From positions 1-26,470 of the forward strand of contig JAZKFR010000055.1 of the NCBI GenBank assembly GCA_040386295.1: 26,470 bases of DNA, in the 5' to 3' direction. The position numbers and the translations under genes are program-made. Positions 1 through 6,604 of the stretch are shown piece after piece. The notes beneath the pieces are model-generated. The model had not been told where the DNA came from. It did not search any database and saw nothing but the letters and a program-made list of their open reading frames with translations. Within the stretch, counting starts at the first letter, position 1. Each line of letters opens with the position of its first letter. Source of the stretch: JAZKFR01 sp040386295 (GTDB lineage: Bacteria; Pseudomonadota; Gammaproteobacteria; Burkholderiales; Rhodocyclaceae).

Positions 1-375
1 CTCATCGGCGGCATGGTGATTGCGATGTATCTCCCCATTTTCAAACTCGGCTCGGCCGTCGTTGGCGCCATGCTCGGCTACTTGTCGCTATGGTCTGTGT
101 ACTGGGCTTTCAAACTCTTAACAGGCAAAGAGGGTATGGGCTACGGTGACTTCAAACTCCTCGCCGCGCTCGGCGCCTGGCTAGGTTGGAGCATGCTGCC
201 GCTGATCATTTTGCTGTCGTCTTTTGTGGGTGCGGTGATCGGGATTGTGATGATGATCCTTACCCAACGCGGGCGAAATGTACCGATTCCGTTTGGCCCC
301 TATCTGGCGATTGCCGGTTTACTCGCTTTGTTTTGCGGCCAAGAACTCACGCAAAGCTATTTACACCTGATCTAA
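1..375 (+). CDS. pilD: Prepilin peptidase (type IV leader peptidase), 3' end only
   Basis: The reading frame is open from the first base, so this is the C-terminal part (about 124 residues) of a gene beginning outside the window. The family is an inner-membrane aspartic protease that cleaves the leader of type IV prepilins and type II secretion pseudopilins and N-methylates the new N terminus. The visible signature is the second conserved aspartate block, G-M-G-Y-G-D-F-K-L-L-A-A-L-G-A-W-L-G, whose D belongs to the GxGD active-site motif. It is flanked by hydrophobic segments that look like the last membrane helices of the family. The first catalytic aspartate and the N-terminal zinc and methylase region lie outside. 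The symbol could equally be a pulO or gspO homologue, because the pilin genes are not in view. No clear terminator follows; a GC-rich hairpin (441-462) lacks a T-run. Confidence 0.9.
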   Translation, partial: LIGGMVIAMYLPIFKLGSAVVGAMLGYLSLWSVYWAFKLLTGKEGMGYGDFKLLAALGAWLGWSMLPLIILLSSFVGAVIGIVMMILTQRGRNVPIPFGPYLAIAGLLALFCGQELTQSYLHLI

Positions 376-469
376 TCGATCCACAATTCGCAGCAAAACA
401 ACGCTTGAAAAACGCCTGATCGCCCACATCTAGGCAGCTAGCGGCGGGCGTCGATCCGCCGCCTTCAGC

Positions 470-475
470 TATAAT
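470..475 (+). promoter_or_regulatory. Possible sigma-70 -10 box before fmdB
   Basis: A perfect TATAAT hexamer sits 64 bases before the fmdB start. No good -35 hexamer is visible at 16-18 bases upstream (the sequence there is GC-rich), so this rests on the -10 alone. Confidence 0.35.
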
Positions 476-485
476 CCCAGCCTCG

Positions 486-509
486 TACCGTCATACCGTC
501 ATACCGTCT
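486..509. repeat. 8-bp tandem repeat, three copies
   Basis: TACCGTCA occurs at 486-493 and 494-501, followed by TACCGTCT at 502-509. It lies 30 bases before the fmdB start and just downstream of a TATAAT hexamer at 470-475, so it is probably in the fmdB leader. Copy number could vary by slippage. Confidence 0.85.
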
Positions 510-538
510 GATCCTCTGCACTCCTTAGAAAGTTGGCC

Positions 539-946
539 ATGCCGATTTACCCCTACCATTGCGACGCCTGCGGCTTCGCGCAAGATCATCTGCAAAAAGT
601 TAACGACCCTCCCCTCACCCACTGCCCGCAATGCCAAAGCACAAGCTACGCGAAGCAAGTCACCGCCGCAGGCTTCCAGTTAAAAGGCAGCGGTTGGTAC
701 GTCACAGACTTTAAAGGCGGCGGCAAAGAAAGTCAGAGCACCGCGCCCCCGGCAAGTAACGCAGCCAGCGCCCAAAGCGCTGCTGCCGATGCTGCCTCTA
801 GCGCAGCGGAAAACGCTACAAACAAAACAAGCAATAACAGCGCGACAACTAACACCACGACAGCGAGCAGCACAACAACGAACAGCAGCAGTAGCGACAC
901 AGGAACCAGCTCGGCAACGGGGACGAGCAAATGCGCAGACAGCTGA
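539..946 (+). CDS. FmdB-family zinc-ribbon protein with low-complexity tail
   Basis: This 135-residue protein begins M-P-I-Y-P-Y-H-C-D-A-C-G, the typical start of FmdB-family putative regulatory proteins. The two CxxC pairs (C8/C11 and C29/C32) would form a small zinc ribbon. ATG 539 is chosen over TTG 533 because the family starts with MPIY. From about residue 65 the protein becomes a tail rich in A, S, T and N with serine and threonine runs and no predicted fold; its opposite strand is open only because of this bias. The last 16 bases overlap the start of the DUF502 gene, so the two are very likely co-transcribed and translationally coupled. The family's biochemical role is not established; the name comes from a gene near formamide and acetamide metabolism genes. 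The same neighbourhood with DUF502 and aspS is familiar from Betaproteobacteria. Confidence 0.85.
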   Translation: MPIYPYHCDACGFAQDHLQKVNDPPLTHCPQCQSTSYAKQVTAAGFQLKGSGWYVTDFKGGGKESQSTAPPASNAASAQSAAADAASSAAENATNKTSNNSATTNTTTASSTTTNSSSSDTGTSSATGTSKCADS

Positions 947-1584
947 TCAAACGCTACTTCATCACTGGGCTGTTAATCTGGGTGCCCTTGGCGATCACCG
1001 CCTGGGTCTTGTCGCTGGTCGTCAGCATCATGGATCAATCGCTGCGCTTGCTGCCCGAATCAATCCATCCGCACACCTTGCTCGGCTTTGATCTACCCGG
1101 TGCCGGCGCGCTTTTGACGCTGTGCGCCATCCTCGTCACCGGCTTGCTCTGCGCCAATTTTATTGGTCAGTGGTTTCTGCGTTACTGGGAAGGACTCCTG
1201 GCGCGCATTCCCGTCGTCAACTCGGTGTACAACAGCGTCAAACAGGTTTCTGACACGCTATTTTCTTCCAGCGGCCAGGCGTTTCGCAAAGCCCTACTGA
1301 TCGAATATCCCCGGCGCGGACTATGGACGATTGCCTTTCTTACGGGACAACCCAGCGGTGAAGTGGCGCGCCATCTGGACGGCGATTTCGTCAGCGTTTA
1401 CGTGCCGACGACCCCCAATCCAACCTCAGGTTTTTTCTTGATTCTGCCCAAAACAGACGTGACTGAACTCGACATCAGCGTGGACGAAGCGCTCAAGTAC
1501 ATCATCTCCATGGGCGTCGTCGCCCCCTCGGCGCGACTCAAAACACCTCTAAGCGATAGCGCCGAGCACGCTAGCTCTATTTAA
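931..1584 (+). CDS. DUF502 integral membrane protein
   Basis: This 217-residue protein belongs to the DUF502 family of unknown function. Two strong hydrophobic segments are visible, about residues 9-32 and 55-80, followed by the family's conserved soluble block: I-P-V-V-N-S-V-Y-N-S-V-K-Q-V near residue 92, then a region with Y-P-R-R-G-L-W and V-P-T-T-P-N-P-T-S-G-F. The ATG lies inside the 3' end of fmdB (16-base overlap). A short 28-base gap separates it from aspS. In Betaproteobacteria this gene commonly precedes aspS, which suggests the three forward genes form one transcript, though nothing in the sequence ties DUF502 to tRNA charging. Family assignment is confident; function is not known. 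Confidence 0.88.
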   Translation: MRRQLIKRYFITGLLIWVPLAITAWVLSLVVSIMDQSLRLLPESIHPHTLLGFDLPGAGALLTLCAILVTGLLCANFIGQWFLRYWEGLLARIPVVNSVYNSVKQVSDTLFSSSGQAFRKALLIEYPRRGLWTIAFLTGQPSGEVARHLDGDFVSVYVPTTPNPTSGFFLILPKTDVTELDISVDEALKYIISMGVVAPSARLKTPLSDSAEHASSI

Positions 1585-1612
1585 TTTTTCATCACCAGCC
1601 TTGCGGAACCCT

Positions 1613-3424
1613 ATGCGAACTCATTATTGCGGACAACTCGATTCATCCTTAATCGGCCAAGAAGTCAGCCTATGCGGCTGGGCGCACCGACGGCGCGACC
1701 ACGGCGGCGTCATTTTTATCGACCTGCGCGATCGTGACGGACTCGCCCAAATCGTCTGCGCACCTGAGCAAGCAGCCAGCTTTGCCATCGCCGAATCGGT
1801 GCGTAACGAATACTGTCTGCACATTCGTGGGCTCGTGCGTGCGCGCCCTGAGGGAACGGTCAACCCCAATATGCCCAGCGGTGCCATCGAAGTGCTCTGC
1901 CACAGCATCGACATCCTCAACGCCTCGATCACCCCGCCCATCCAGCTCGACGAAGAAAAACTCTCGGAACACGTGCGCCTGCTGCACCGCGTGCTTGATC
2001 TGCGGCGCCCGCAGATGCAGCGCAATATGCAGCTGCGTTACAAAACAGCGCGCGCATTTCGCCGTTTTCTCGACGACGCCGGCTTTATCGACATCGAAAC
2101 ACCGATGCTGACGAAAAGCACGCCAGAAGGTGCACGCGATTATTTAGTGCCTTCGCGCGTACACCCTGGCCAATTTTTCGCCTTACCGCAATCCCCACAG
2201 CTGTTCAAACAACTGCTGATGGTGGCTGGCTTTGACCGCTATTATCAAATCACCAAATGCTTCCGAGACGAAGACCTGCGCGCCGACCGTCAGCCCGAAT
2301 TCACCCAGGTCGATATCGAAACCTCGTTCATGAACGAAACAGAAATCACCGCGTTGATGGAAGCGCTGATTCGCCGCGTGTTCAAAGAAGCGATCGACGT
2401 AAGCCTACCCAATCCCTTCCCACGCATGAGCTACACAGAAGCCATGCAGCGCTACGGCTCAGACAAACCCGATCTGCGTGTCACGCTCGAACTCAGCGAC
2501 ATCACCGACCTAGTCAAAGACGTTTCGTTCAAAGTGTTTGCCAACGCAGCTAATAGCCCGAACGGACGGGTTGCCGCGCTGCGCATTCCGGGTGGCGCTA
2601 GCAGCCTGACCCGTAGCGAAATCGACGCCTACACCCAATTCGTCAGCATTTACGGCGCGCGCGGCTTGGCTTACATCAAAATCAACGACGTGACGCAACT
2701 CAACGAAAACGGCCTGCAATCGCCCATCGTCAAAAACCTATCGTCCTCAGCCTTGCACGCCATCGTCGCGCGTACGGGAGCGCAAACAGGCGACTTGCTC
2801 TTTTTTGGCGCAGACAGCAGCAAAATCGTCAATGACGCACTTGGCGCGCTGCGCGTCAAAATCGGCCACGACAAAAATCACCTCAACGGCAAAGCCTGGG
2901 AACCGGTATGGATCACCGACTTCCCGATGTTCGATTACGACGAAGAAAACAAACGCTGGGTCGCTTGTCACCACCCATTTACCAGCCCCAAAGACGAGCA
3001 TCTCGAATTACTCACCAGCGACCCCGGAAAATGCCTGGCCAAGGCGTACGATCTCGCGCTGAACGGTTGGGAGCTTGGCGGCGGCTCGATACGGATACAC
3101 CGCGCCGAAGTGCAAGCGCAGGTCTTTCAAGCACTCGGCATCGGCGAAGAAGAAGCCAGACTGAAATTCGGCTTCTTACTCGACGCCCTGCAATACGGTG
3201 CGCCGCCACACGGCGGCTTGGCGTTTGGCTTAGACAGAATCGTCGCCATGATGACCGGAGCCGAATCGATTCGCGACGTCATCGCCTTCCCCAAAACGCA
3301 GCGTGCGCAATGCCTGCTGACCGATGCCCCAAGCCAGGTCGACGACAAACAACTACGTGAGCTGCACATCCGGCTACGGCAAAAAACCGAACTCCCTGCT
3401 GCCAATAAAGAGCTTAGCGGCTAA
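1613..3424 (+). CDS. aspS: Aspartyl-tRNA synthetase, probably non-discriminating (Asp/Asn)
   Basis: This 603-residue class II synthetase activates aspartate and charges tRNA(Asp). ATG 1613 is preferred over the in-frame TTG 1601 because the family begins M-R-T/S-H/E-Y-C-G-Q-L. The N-terminal OB-fold anticodon-binding domain covers about residues 1-110. Class II motif 2 is visible as F-R-D-E-D-L-R at 217-223, and motif 3 as G-L-A-F-G-L-D-R-I around 534-545. The large bacterial insertion domain lies between them. H30 (in R-R-R-D-H-G-G) and G81 (in R-P-E-G) match the residues reported for non-discriminating bacterial AspRS, where the discriminating E. coli enzyme has Leu and Lys. That form also makes Asp-tRNA(Asn), which GatCAB then amidates. 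GatCAB and AsnRS lie outside the window, so the specificity is inferred. nudB follows, as in E. coli. Confidence 0.97.
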   Translation: MRTHYCGQLDSSLIGQEVSLCGWAHRRRDHGGVIFIDLRDRDGLAQIVCAPEQAASFAIAESVRNEYCLHIRGLVRARPEGTVNPNMPSGAIEVLCHSIDILNASITPPIQLDEEKLSEHVRLLHRVLDLRRPQMQRNMQLRYKTARAFRRFLDDAGFIDIETPMLTKSTPEGARDYLVPSRVHPGQFFALPQSPQLFKQLLMVAGFDRYYQITKCFRDEDLRADRQPEFTQVDIETSFMNETEITALMEALIRRVFKEAIDVSLPNPFPRMSYTEAMQRYGSDKPDLRVTLELSDITDLVKDVSFKVFANAANSPNGRVAALRIPGGASSLTRSEIDAYTQFVSIYGARGLAYIKINDVTQLNENGLQSPIVKNLSSSALHAIVARTGAQTGDLLFFGADSSKIVNDALGALRVKIGHDKNHLNGKAWEPVWITDFPMFDYDEENKRWVACHHPFTSPKDEHLELLTSDPGKCLAKAYDLALNGWELGGGSIRIHRAEVQAQVFQALGIGEEEARLKFGFLLDALQYGAPPHGGLAFGLDRIVAMMTGAESIRDVIAFPKTQRAQCLLTDAPSQVDDKQLRELHIRLRQKTELPAANKELSG

Positions 3425-3520
3425 GAAACCTAGGGACTTCACCAGCTGGCGTGTTTTGTGCCAAAGCACGCCAGGCCAAACCACAGCGCAGGTGCTCAAA
3501 ACAAAACGAGCCGAATCTTA

Positions 3521-3967
3521 ATGAACCCCTGGAAACGCCCTGTCTCTATCCTGGCCGTCATTCACAGCCAAGACCTGCAAGTACTCTTACTCGAGCGCGC
3601 TGCGCATCCCGGTTATTGGCAATCGGTCACGGGCAGCCAGGAAGAAGGCGAGCTGCTGATCGATACGGCAGTACGCGAGGTCTTTGAAGAAACCGGCATT
3701 AGCGCAACAAAAAACGAGTTTAAAGACTGGCAACTGAGCACACGCTTTGAGATTTTTAGCGAATGGCGACAACGCTATGAACCCGGCGTCAGCCACAACG
3801 TCGAGCACGTTTTCTCGCTACAGGTCAGCGCTCAAACGCGCGTCACTCTAGCCCCGCGCGAGCACCTCGCCTACGTTTGGCTACCCTGGCATAGCGCCGC
3901 CGAAAAATGCTTCTCACCCAGCAACCGAGACGCCATTCTCAGCCTGCCGAAGCGGATTGCGCGTTGA
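3521..3967 (+). CDS. nudB: Dihydroneopterin triphosphate diphosphatase (Nudix hydrolase)
   Basis: This 148-residue Nudix protein probably removes pyrophosphate from dihydroneopterin triphosphate, an early step of folate synthesis. The Nudix box is complete near residue 44: G-S-Q-E-E-G-E, seven residues, then R-E-V-F-E-E-T-G-I, matching GX5EX7REUXEEXGU. The N terminus (K-R-P-V-S-I-L-A-V-I) and H-P-G-Y-W-Q-S-V-T-G-S-Q are typical of the NudB subfamily. ATG 3521 is chosen over an upstream in-frame start at 3458, because the extra 21 residues resemble no NudB and lie close to the aspS stop. The aspS-nudB adjacency also occurs in E. coli, which supports the subfamily call. The ribosome-binding site is weak. 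The last 29 bases overlap the 3' end of the convergent CWC gene. Confidence 0.9.
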   Translation: MNPWKRPVSILAVIHSQDLQVLLLERAAHPGYWQSVTGSQEEGELLIDTAVREVFEETGISATKNEFKDWQLSTRFEIFSEWRQRYEPGVSHNVEHVFSLQVSAQTRVTLAPREHLAYVWLPWHSAAEKCFSPSNRDAILSLPKRIAR

Positions 3968-4145
3968 TACGTTCCTGCAAACAAGCGGGACAAAAGCAAT
4001 TGAGCCCGGCCTCTGGCACCCAAACACCTTTCGCCTGCTCCATGCACCAACAACGCGGCAAACCGGCCTGCGCACCACAAACAAAAGTCGCATCACATGC
4101 TGCACAGCGGCTGCTCAAGACCGTAGCTTCTTTATCTTCAGACAT
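3939..4145 (-). CDS. Small cysteine-rich CWC-family protein
   Basis: This 68-residue reverse-strand protein carries the pattern of the cysteine-rich CWC family: C-A-A-C near residue 14, F-V-C, then the signature P-R-C-W-C, and a final C-F-C-P-A-C-L. The eight-cysteine spacing suggests one or two metal sites, probably zinc, but no function is established. I chose ATG 4145 over GTG 4160 because GGAG lies 9 bases before the ATG, while the GTG itself overlaps that site. The gene ends inside nudB (29-base tail-to-tail overlap) and is the only reverse gene between the left edge and rsmI. It is easy to miss because of its size. The dense cysteine spacing makes chance unlikely. Confidence 0.82.
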   Translation of the reverse strand: MSEDKEATVLSSRCAACDATFVCGAQAGLPRCWCMEQAKGVWVPEAGLNCFCPACLQERINAQSASAG

Positions 4146-4227
4146 TTCTAATGACTCCACTAAAGTTAGAAACGCTGCCGCTTACCCAGGCAGCAACAAA
4201 GCAAAATGAGATAACACGCAAGTACAC

Positions 4228-4233
4228 TATACT
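4228..4233 (+). promoter_or_regulatory. Possible -10 box before the rhodanese gene
   Basis: TATACT lies 37 bases before the rhodanese ATG, in the 124-base gap following the divergent CWC start. No matching -35 hexamer is evident at the usual distance, so the call is tentative. Confidence 0.25.
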
Positions 4234-4269
4234 TTCGCCTTCGGACAAAACCTCAGACTAAGCCTGTTC

Positions 4270-4746
4270 ATGAGCACATCAAACGAATTACGCGAATTAC
4301 GCCAACGCGCAGCAGCGCGCGCAAGCAGCCTAAACCTACCTTACGCTGGCGCCCTCAGCCCCGCCGAAGCTTACGCCTTCTGGCAAGCAACAAGCGAAGC
4401 ACGCTTGGTCGATGTGCGCACGCGCGCCGAGTGGGATTGGGTTGGACGCATTCAAAACGCCCTTGAAATTGAATGGCTGCGCTACCCGAGCAACGAACGC
4501 AACCCCGACTTCTTAGCACAACTACAAGCGCAAGTAGACCCCAGCGCACCCGTGCTCTTCCTCTGCCGCAGCGGCGCGCGCTCACACCAAGCCGCTTTAC
4601 TCGCGCAAGCCGCTGGCTACCAACAGTGTTTTAACGTGCTCGAAGGCTTTGAGGGCGATAAAGACAACAGCGCAGAAGGAAGCGGTTTAGGCCAACGCGG
4701 TAAACTCAACGGCTGGCGCCACGCCGGTTTACCCTGGTACAGCTAA
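4270..4746 (+). CDS. Rhodanese-like domain protein
   Basis: This 158-residue protein is a single rhodanese domain after a short alanine- and arginine-rich N-terminal helix. The active-site loop is C99-R-S-G-A-R-S, a six-residue loop typical of sulfurtransferases; C99 would carry the persulfide. The upstream V-D-V-R-T-R-A-E-W and downstream V-L-E-G-F-E-G-D segments are characteristic of a proteobacterial subgroup of small cytoplasmic rhodaneses. No signal peptide or second domain is present. The sulfur acceptor is unknown. It precedes nadA by 54 bases on the same strand and may be co-transcribed. NadA carries an iron-sulfur cluster, but a functional link would be speculation. Confidence 0.88.
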   Translation: MSTSNELRELRQRAAARASSLNLPYAGALSPAEAYAFWQATSEARLVDVRTRAEWDWVGRIQNALEIEWLRYPSNERNPDFLAQLQAQVDPSAPVLFLCRSGARSHQAALLAQAAGYQQCFNVLEGFEGDKDNSAEGSGLGQRGKLNGWRHAGLPWYS

Positions 4747-4800
4747 AATCCAGCCCCAGCCTCAGCCTCAATCGCCTCCCGCTTTGATACGAGACTTCTA

Positions 4801-5898
4801 ATGCAAATCGCCCCTATTCGCTTTGATCAATTCAACGCCCTGCAAGACGCCGACTGCCACGAACGCATTCGCGTCGCCCGCGCCAAGTTGGCTGATCAGG
4901 TCGTCCTGCTATGCCACCACTACCAACGCGCCGACGTCTACCAATACGCCGACCTGACCGGCGATTCACTCAAACTCTCACGCCTGGCTGCAGAAACCGA
5001 TTCGCCCTACCTCGTTTTCTGCGGCGTGCACTTCATGGCCGAGGTAGCCGATATTTTGTCGCAAGAGCACCAAATCGCCATCCTGCCCGACCTCGCCGCC
5101 GGCTGCTCGATGGCCGACATGGCCAATCTAGCCAAGGTAGAACGCTGCTGGCGTGAACTGAACGAAGTTCTCGACGCCGACGAGCACATCACGCCGGTCA
5201 CCTACATTAACTCAGCCGCCGACCTGAAAGCCTTCTGCGGCGAGCACGGCGGCATCGTCTGCACCTCATCAAACGCGAGCCAGATCGCCGAATGGGCTTT
5301 TGCCCGGCGCAGTAAAATCCTCTTCTTCCCGGATCAACATCTAGGTCGTTGGACCGGCGCAGCCATGGGCATCCCGCTCGACGCCATGCAAGTCTGGGAT
5401 CCAGACCTAGAAATGGGCGGCCTCACAGCAGAACAGATCCGCAGCGCCAAGCTCCTATTATGGAAAGGGCACTGCTCGGTACACCAAATGTTCCAACCCG
5501 CGCATATCGAAAAATTTCGCCAGCAACATCCACAAGGCCTCGTCATCGCACACCCGGAATGCAGCTACGAAGTATGCAAACAATCAGACTACGTCGGCTC
5601 GACAGAACACATCATCAAAACCATTAAAGCCGCTGCGGCCGGAACCCACTGGCTAGTCGGCACCGAGTTAAACCTAGTTAATCGTCTCGCCGACGAAGTC
5701 AAAGCAGAAGGCAAAATCGTGCAATTTATGGCGCCCACCGTGTGCATGTGCTCCACCATGCAGCGCATTGACCCGCAGCACCTAGCATGGACACTAGAAA
5801 ACCTGGTGGCAGGACGCGTCGTCAACCAAATCAAAGTGCCTACGCACGAAGCTGCCTACGCAAAATTAGCCCTCAACAGAATGCTGGCCGTTTCTTAA
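4801..5898 (+). CDS. nadA: Quinolinate synthase A
   Basis: This 365-residue enzyme condenses iminoaspartate with dihydroxyacetone phosphate to quinolinate, the precursor of NAD. Three cysteines fit the [4Fe-4S] ligands: C102 (A-G-C-S-M-A), C254 (H-P-E-C-S-Y) and C315 (A-P-T-V-C-M-C). Substrate-site landmarks include H-H-Y-Q near residue 39, G-D-S-L near 54, Y-I-N near 135, T-S-S-N-A near 155, and V-G-T-E near 286. C254/C259 and C315/C317 are extra closely spaced cysteine pairs. The start is the first ATG, 54 bases after the rhodanese stop. nadB and nadC are not adjacent. From memory, its N-terminal block differs from the long NadA common in Burkholderiales, so another lineage of the family is possible. 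A perfect palindrome begins 4 bases after the stop. Confidence 0.95.
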   Translation: MQIAPIRFDQFNALQDADCHERIRVARAKLADQVVLLCHHYQRADVYQYADLTGDSLKLSRLAAETDSPYLVFCGVHFMAEVADILSQEHQIAILPDLAAGCSMADMANLAKVERCWRELNEVLDADEHITPVTYINSAADLKAFCGEHGGIVCTSSNASQIAEWAFARRSKILFFPDQHLGRWTGAAMGIPLDAMQVWDPDLEMGGLTAEQIRSAKLLLWKGHCSVHQMFQPAHIEKFRQQHPQGLVIAHPECSYEVCKQSDYVGSTEHIIKTIKAAAAGTHWLVGTELNLVNRLADEVKAEGKIVQFMAPTVCMCSTMQRIDPQHLAWTLENLVAGRVVNQIKVPTHEAAYAKLALNRMLAVS

Positions 5899-5901
5899 GC
5901 G

Positions 5902-5937
5902 CTAAAGCTTGATGCCAGCGCTGGCATCAAGCTTTAG
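5902..5937. repeat. Perfect 36-bp palindrome between nadA and slmA
   Basis: Arms of 18 bases (left arm CTAAAGCTTGATGCCAGC) are exact reverse complements with no spacer. In RNA it would give a long hairpin just after the nadA stop. Neither strand has a T-run after it, so it is not a standard intrinsic terminator. It may end or stabilise nadA mRNA, or bind a dimeric protein. It contains two HindIII-type AAGCTT hexamers. Confidence 0.9.
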
Positions 5938-5971
5938 ACAAACCGAAAACCTAACCATAAGGGAGAGCAAG

Positions 5972-6589
5972 GTGGCAAAACCGGGGGAACGCAAACTACA
6001 GATTTTGCAAACACTAGCCATGATGCTAGAAAGCCCGACGGCAGAAAAAATCACCACCGCAGCACTCGCGGCCAAACTCAGCTGCTCAGAAGCCGCCTTA
6101 TACCGGCACTTCGCGAGCAAAGCGCAAATGTTTGAAGGCTTAATCGAATTTATTGAAAGCAGCTTGTTTGGCGTGATCAACCAAATTGCCGGCGAAGAAT
6201 CGCCCGGACTGACGCAAGTCGAACACATCCTCGCGCTGCTCCTCAACTTTGCCCAACGCAATCGCGGCATGACCAAAGTGCTGATCGGCGACGCCCTAGT
6301 CAACGAAAACACCCGCCTACAAGCGCGCATCAACCAACTACTCGACCGCGTAGAAGCCGCGCTCAAACAAGCCCTGCGCATCGCCGCAACGCAAGGCGAT
6401 CTGGACGCCGAAACAGACTTCAGCGCATTAGCCAATCTACTGCTCTGCTACGCAATCGGTCGCTGGCAGCAATACGTCAAAAGCAGCTTCGCCCGAACCC
6501 CCGCCGCGCACTGGCCACAACAATGGCCGATGCTCCTAAATGCCTGTATCGGAGCGAAAACCGCGCAGGACAACAGCACGCCCACTTAA
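5972..6589 (+). CDS. slmA: Nucleoid occlusion factor SlmA (TetR family)
   Basis: This 205-residue TetR-family protein matches SlmA, which binds specific chromosomal sites and blocks FtsZ ring assembly over the nucleoid. The N-terminal helix-turn-helix is clear: I-T-T-A-A-L-A-A-K-L-S-C-S-E-A-A-L-Y-R-H-F, followed by the SlmA-typical K-A-Q-M-F-E-G-L-I-E-F-I-E-S-S-L. Further family marks are R-N-R-G-M-T-K-V-L and L-Q-A-R-I-N-Q-L. I chose GTG 5972 because AAGGGAG lies just upstream (5959-5965). A longer frame reaching back to 5909 would start inside the palindrome and adds residues unlike SlmA. ribE follows after 15 bases on the same strand, so the two are probably co-transcribed. A plain TetR repressor is less likely given the close match of the first 60 residues. 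Confidence 0.88.
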   Translation: MAKPGERKLQILQTLAMMLESPTAEKITTAALAAKLSCSEAALYRHFASKAQMFEGLIEFIESSLFGVINQIAGEESPGLTQVEHILALLLNFAQRNRGMTKVLIGDALVNENTRLQARINQLLDRVEAALKQALRIAATQGDLDAETDFSALANLLLCYAIGRWQQYVKSSFARTPAAHWPQQWPMLLNACIGAKTAQDNSTPT

Positions 6590-6604
6590 TTCAAACAAGA
6601 CACT

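Noticed and set aside
404..429. CTTGAAA followed after 12 bases by CCCACAT, resembling a third sigma-32 promoter
   Set aside because: The -10 part is off consensus, it lies just after the prepilin peptidase stop, and no heat-shock gene follows. A single CTTGAAA is expected by chance in a window of this size.
441..462. GC-rich hairpin after the prepilin peptidase gene
   Set aside because: Only 7 paired bases and no T-run; too weak to call a terminator.
733..930. Leucine- and valine-rich reverse frame that looks like membrane segments
   Set aside because: It is the complement of the repetitive AAC/AGC/ACA tail codons of fmdB, which read as Leu and Val on the other strand.
2908..3360. 150-codon forward frame inside aspS
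   Set aside because: Arginine-rich out-of-frame reading of the aspS 3' half, which has intact class II motif 3 in the true frame.
6590..6604. Possible FMN riboswitch before riboflavin synthase
   Set aside because: The gap is only 15 bases and the preceding sequence is slmA coding; no room or motif for the aptamer.
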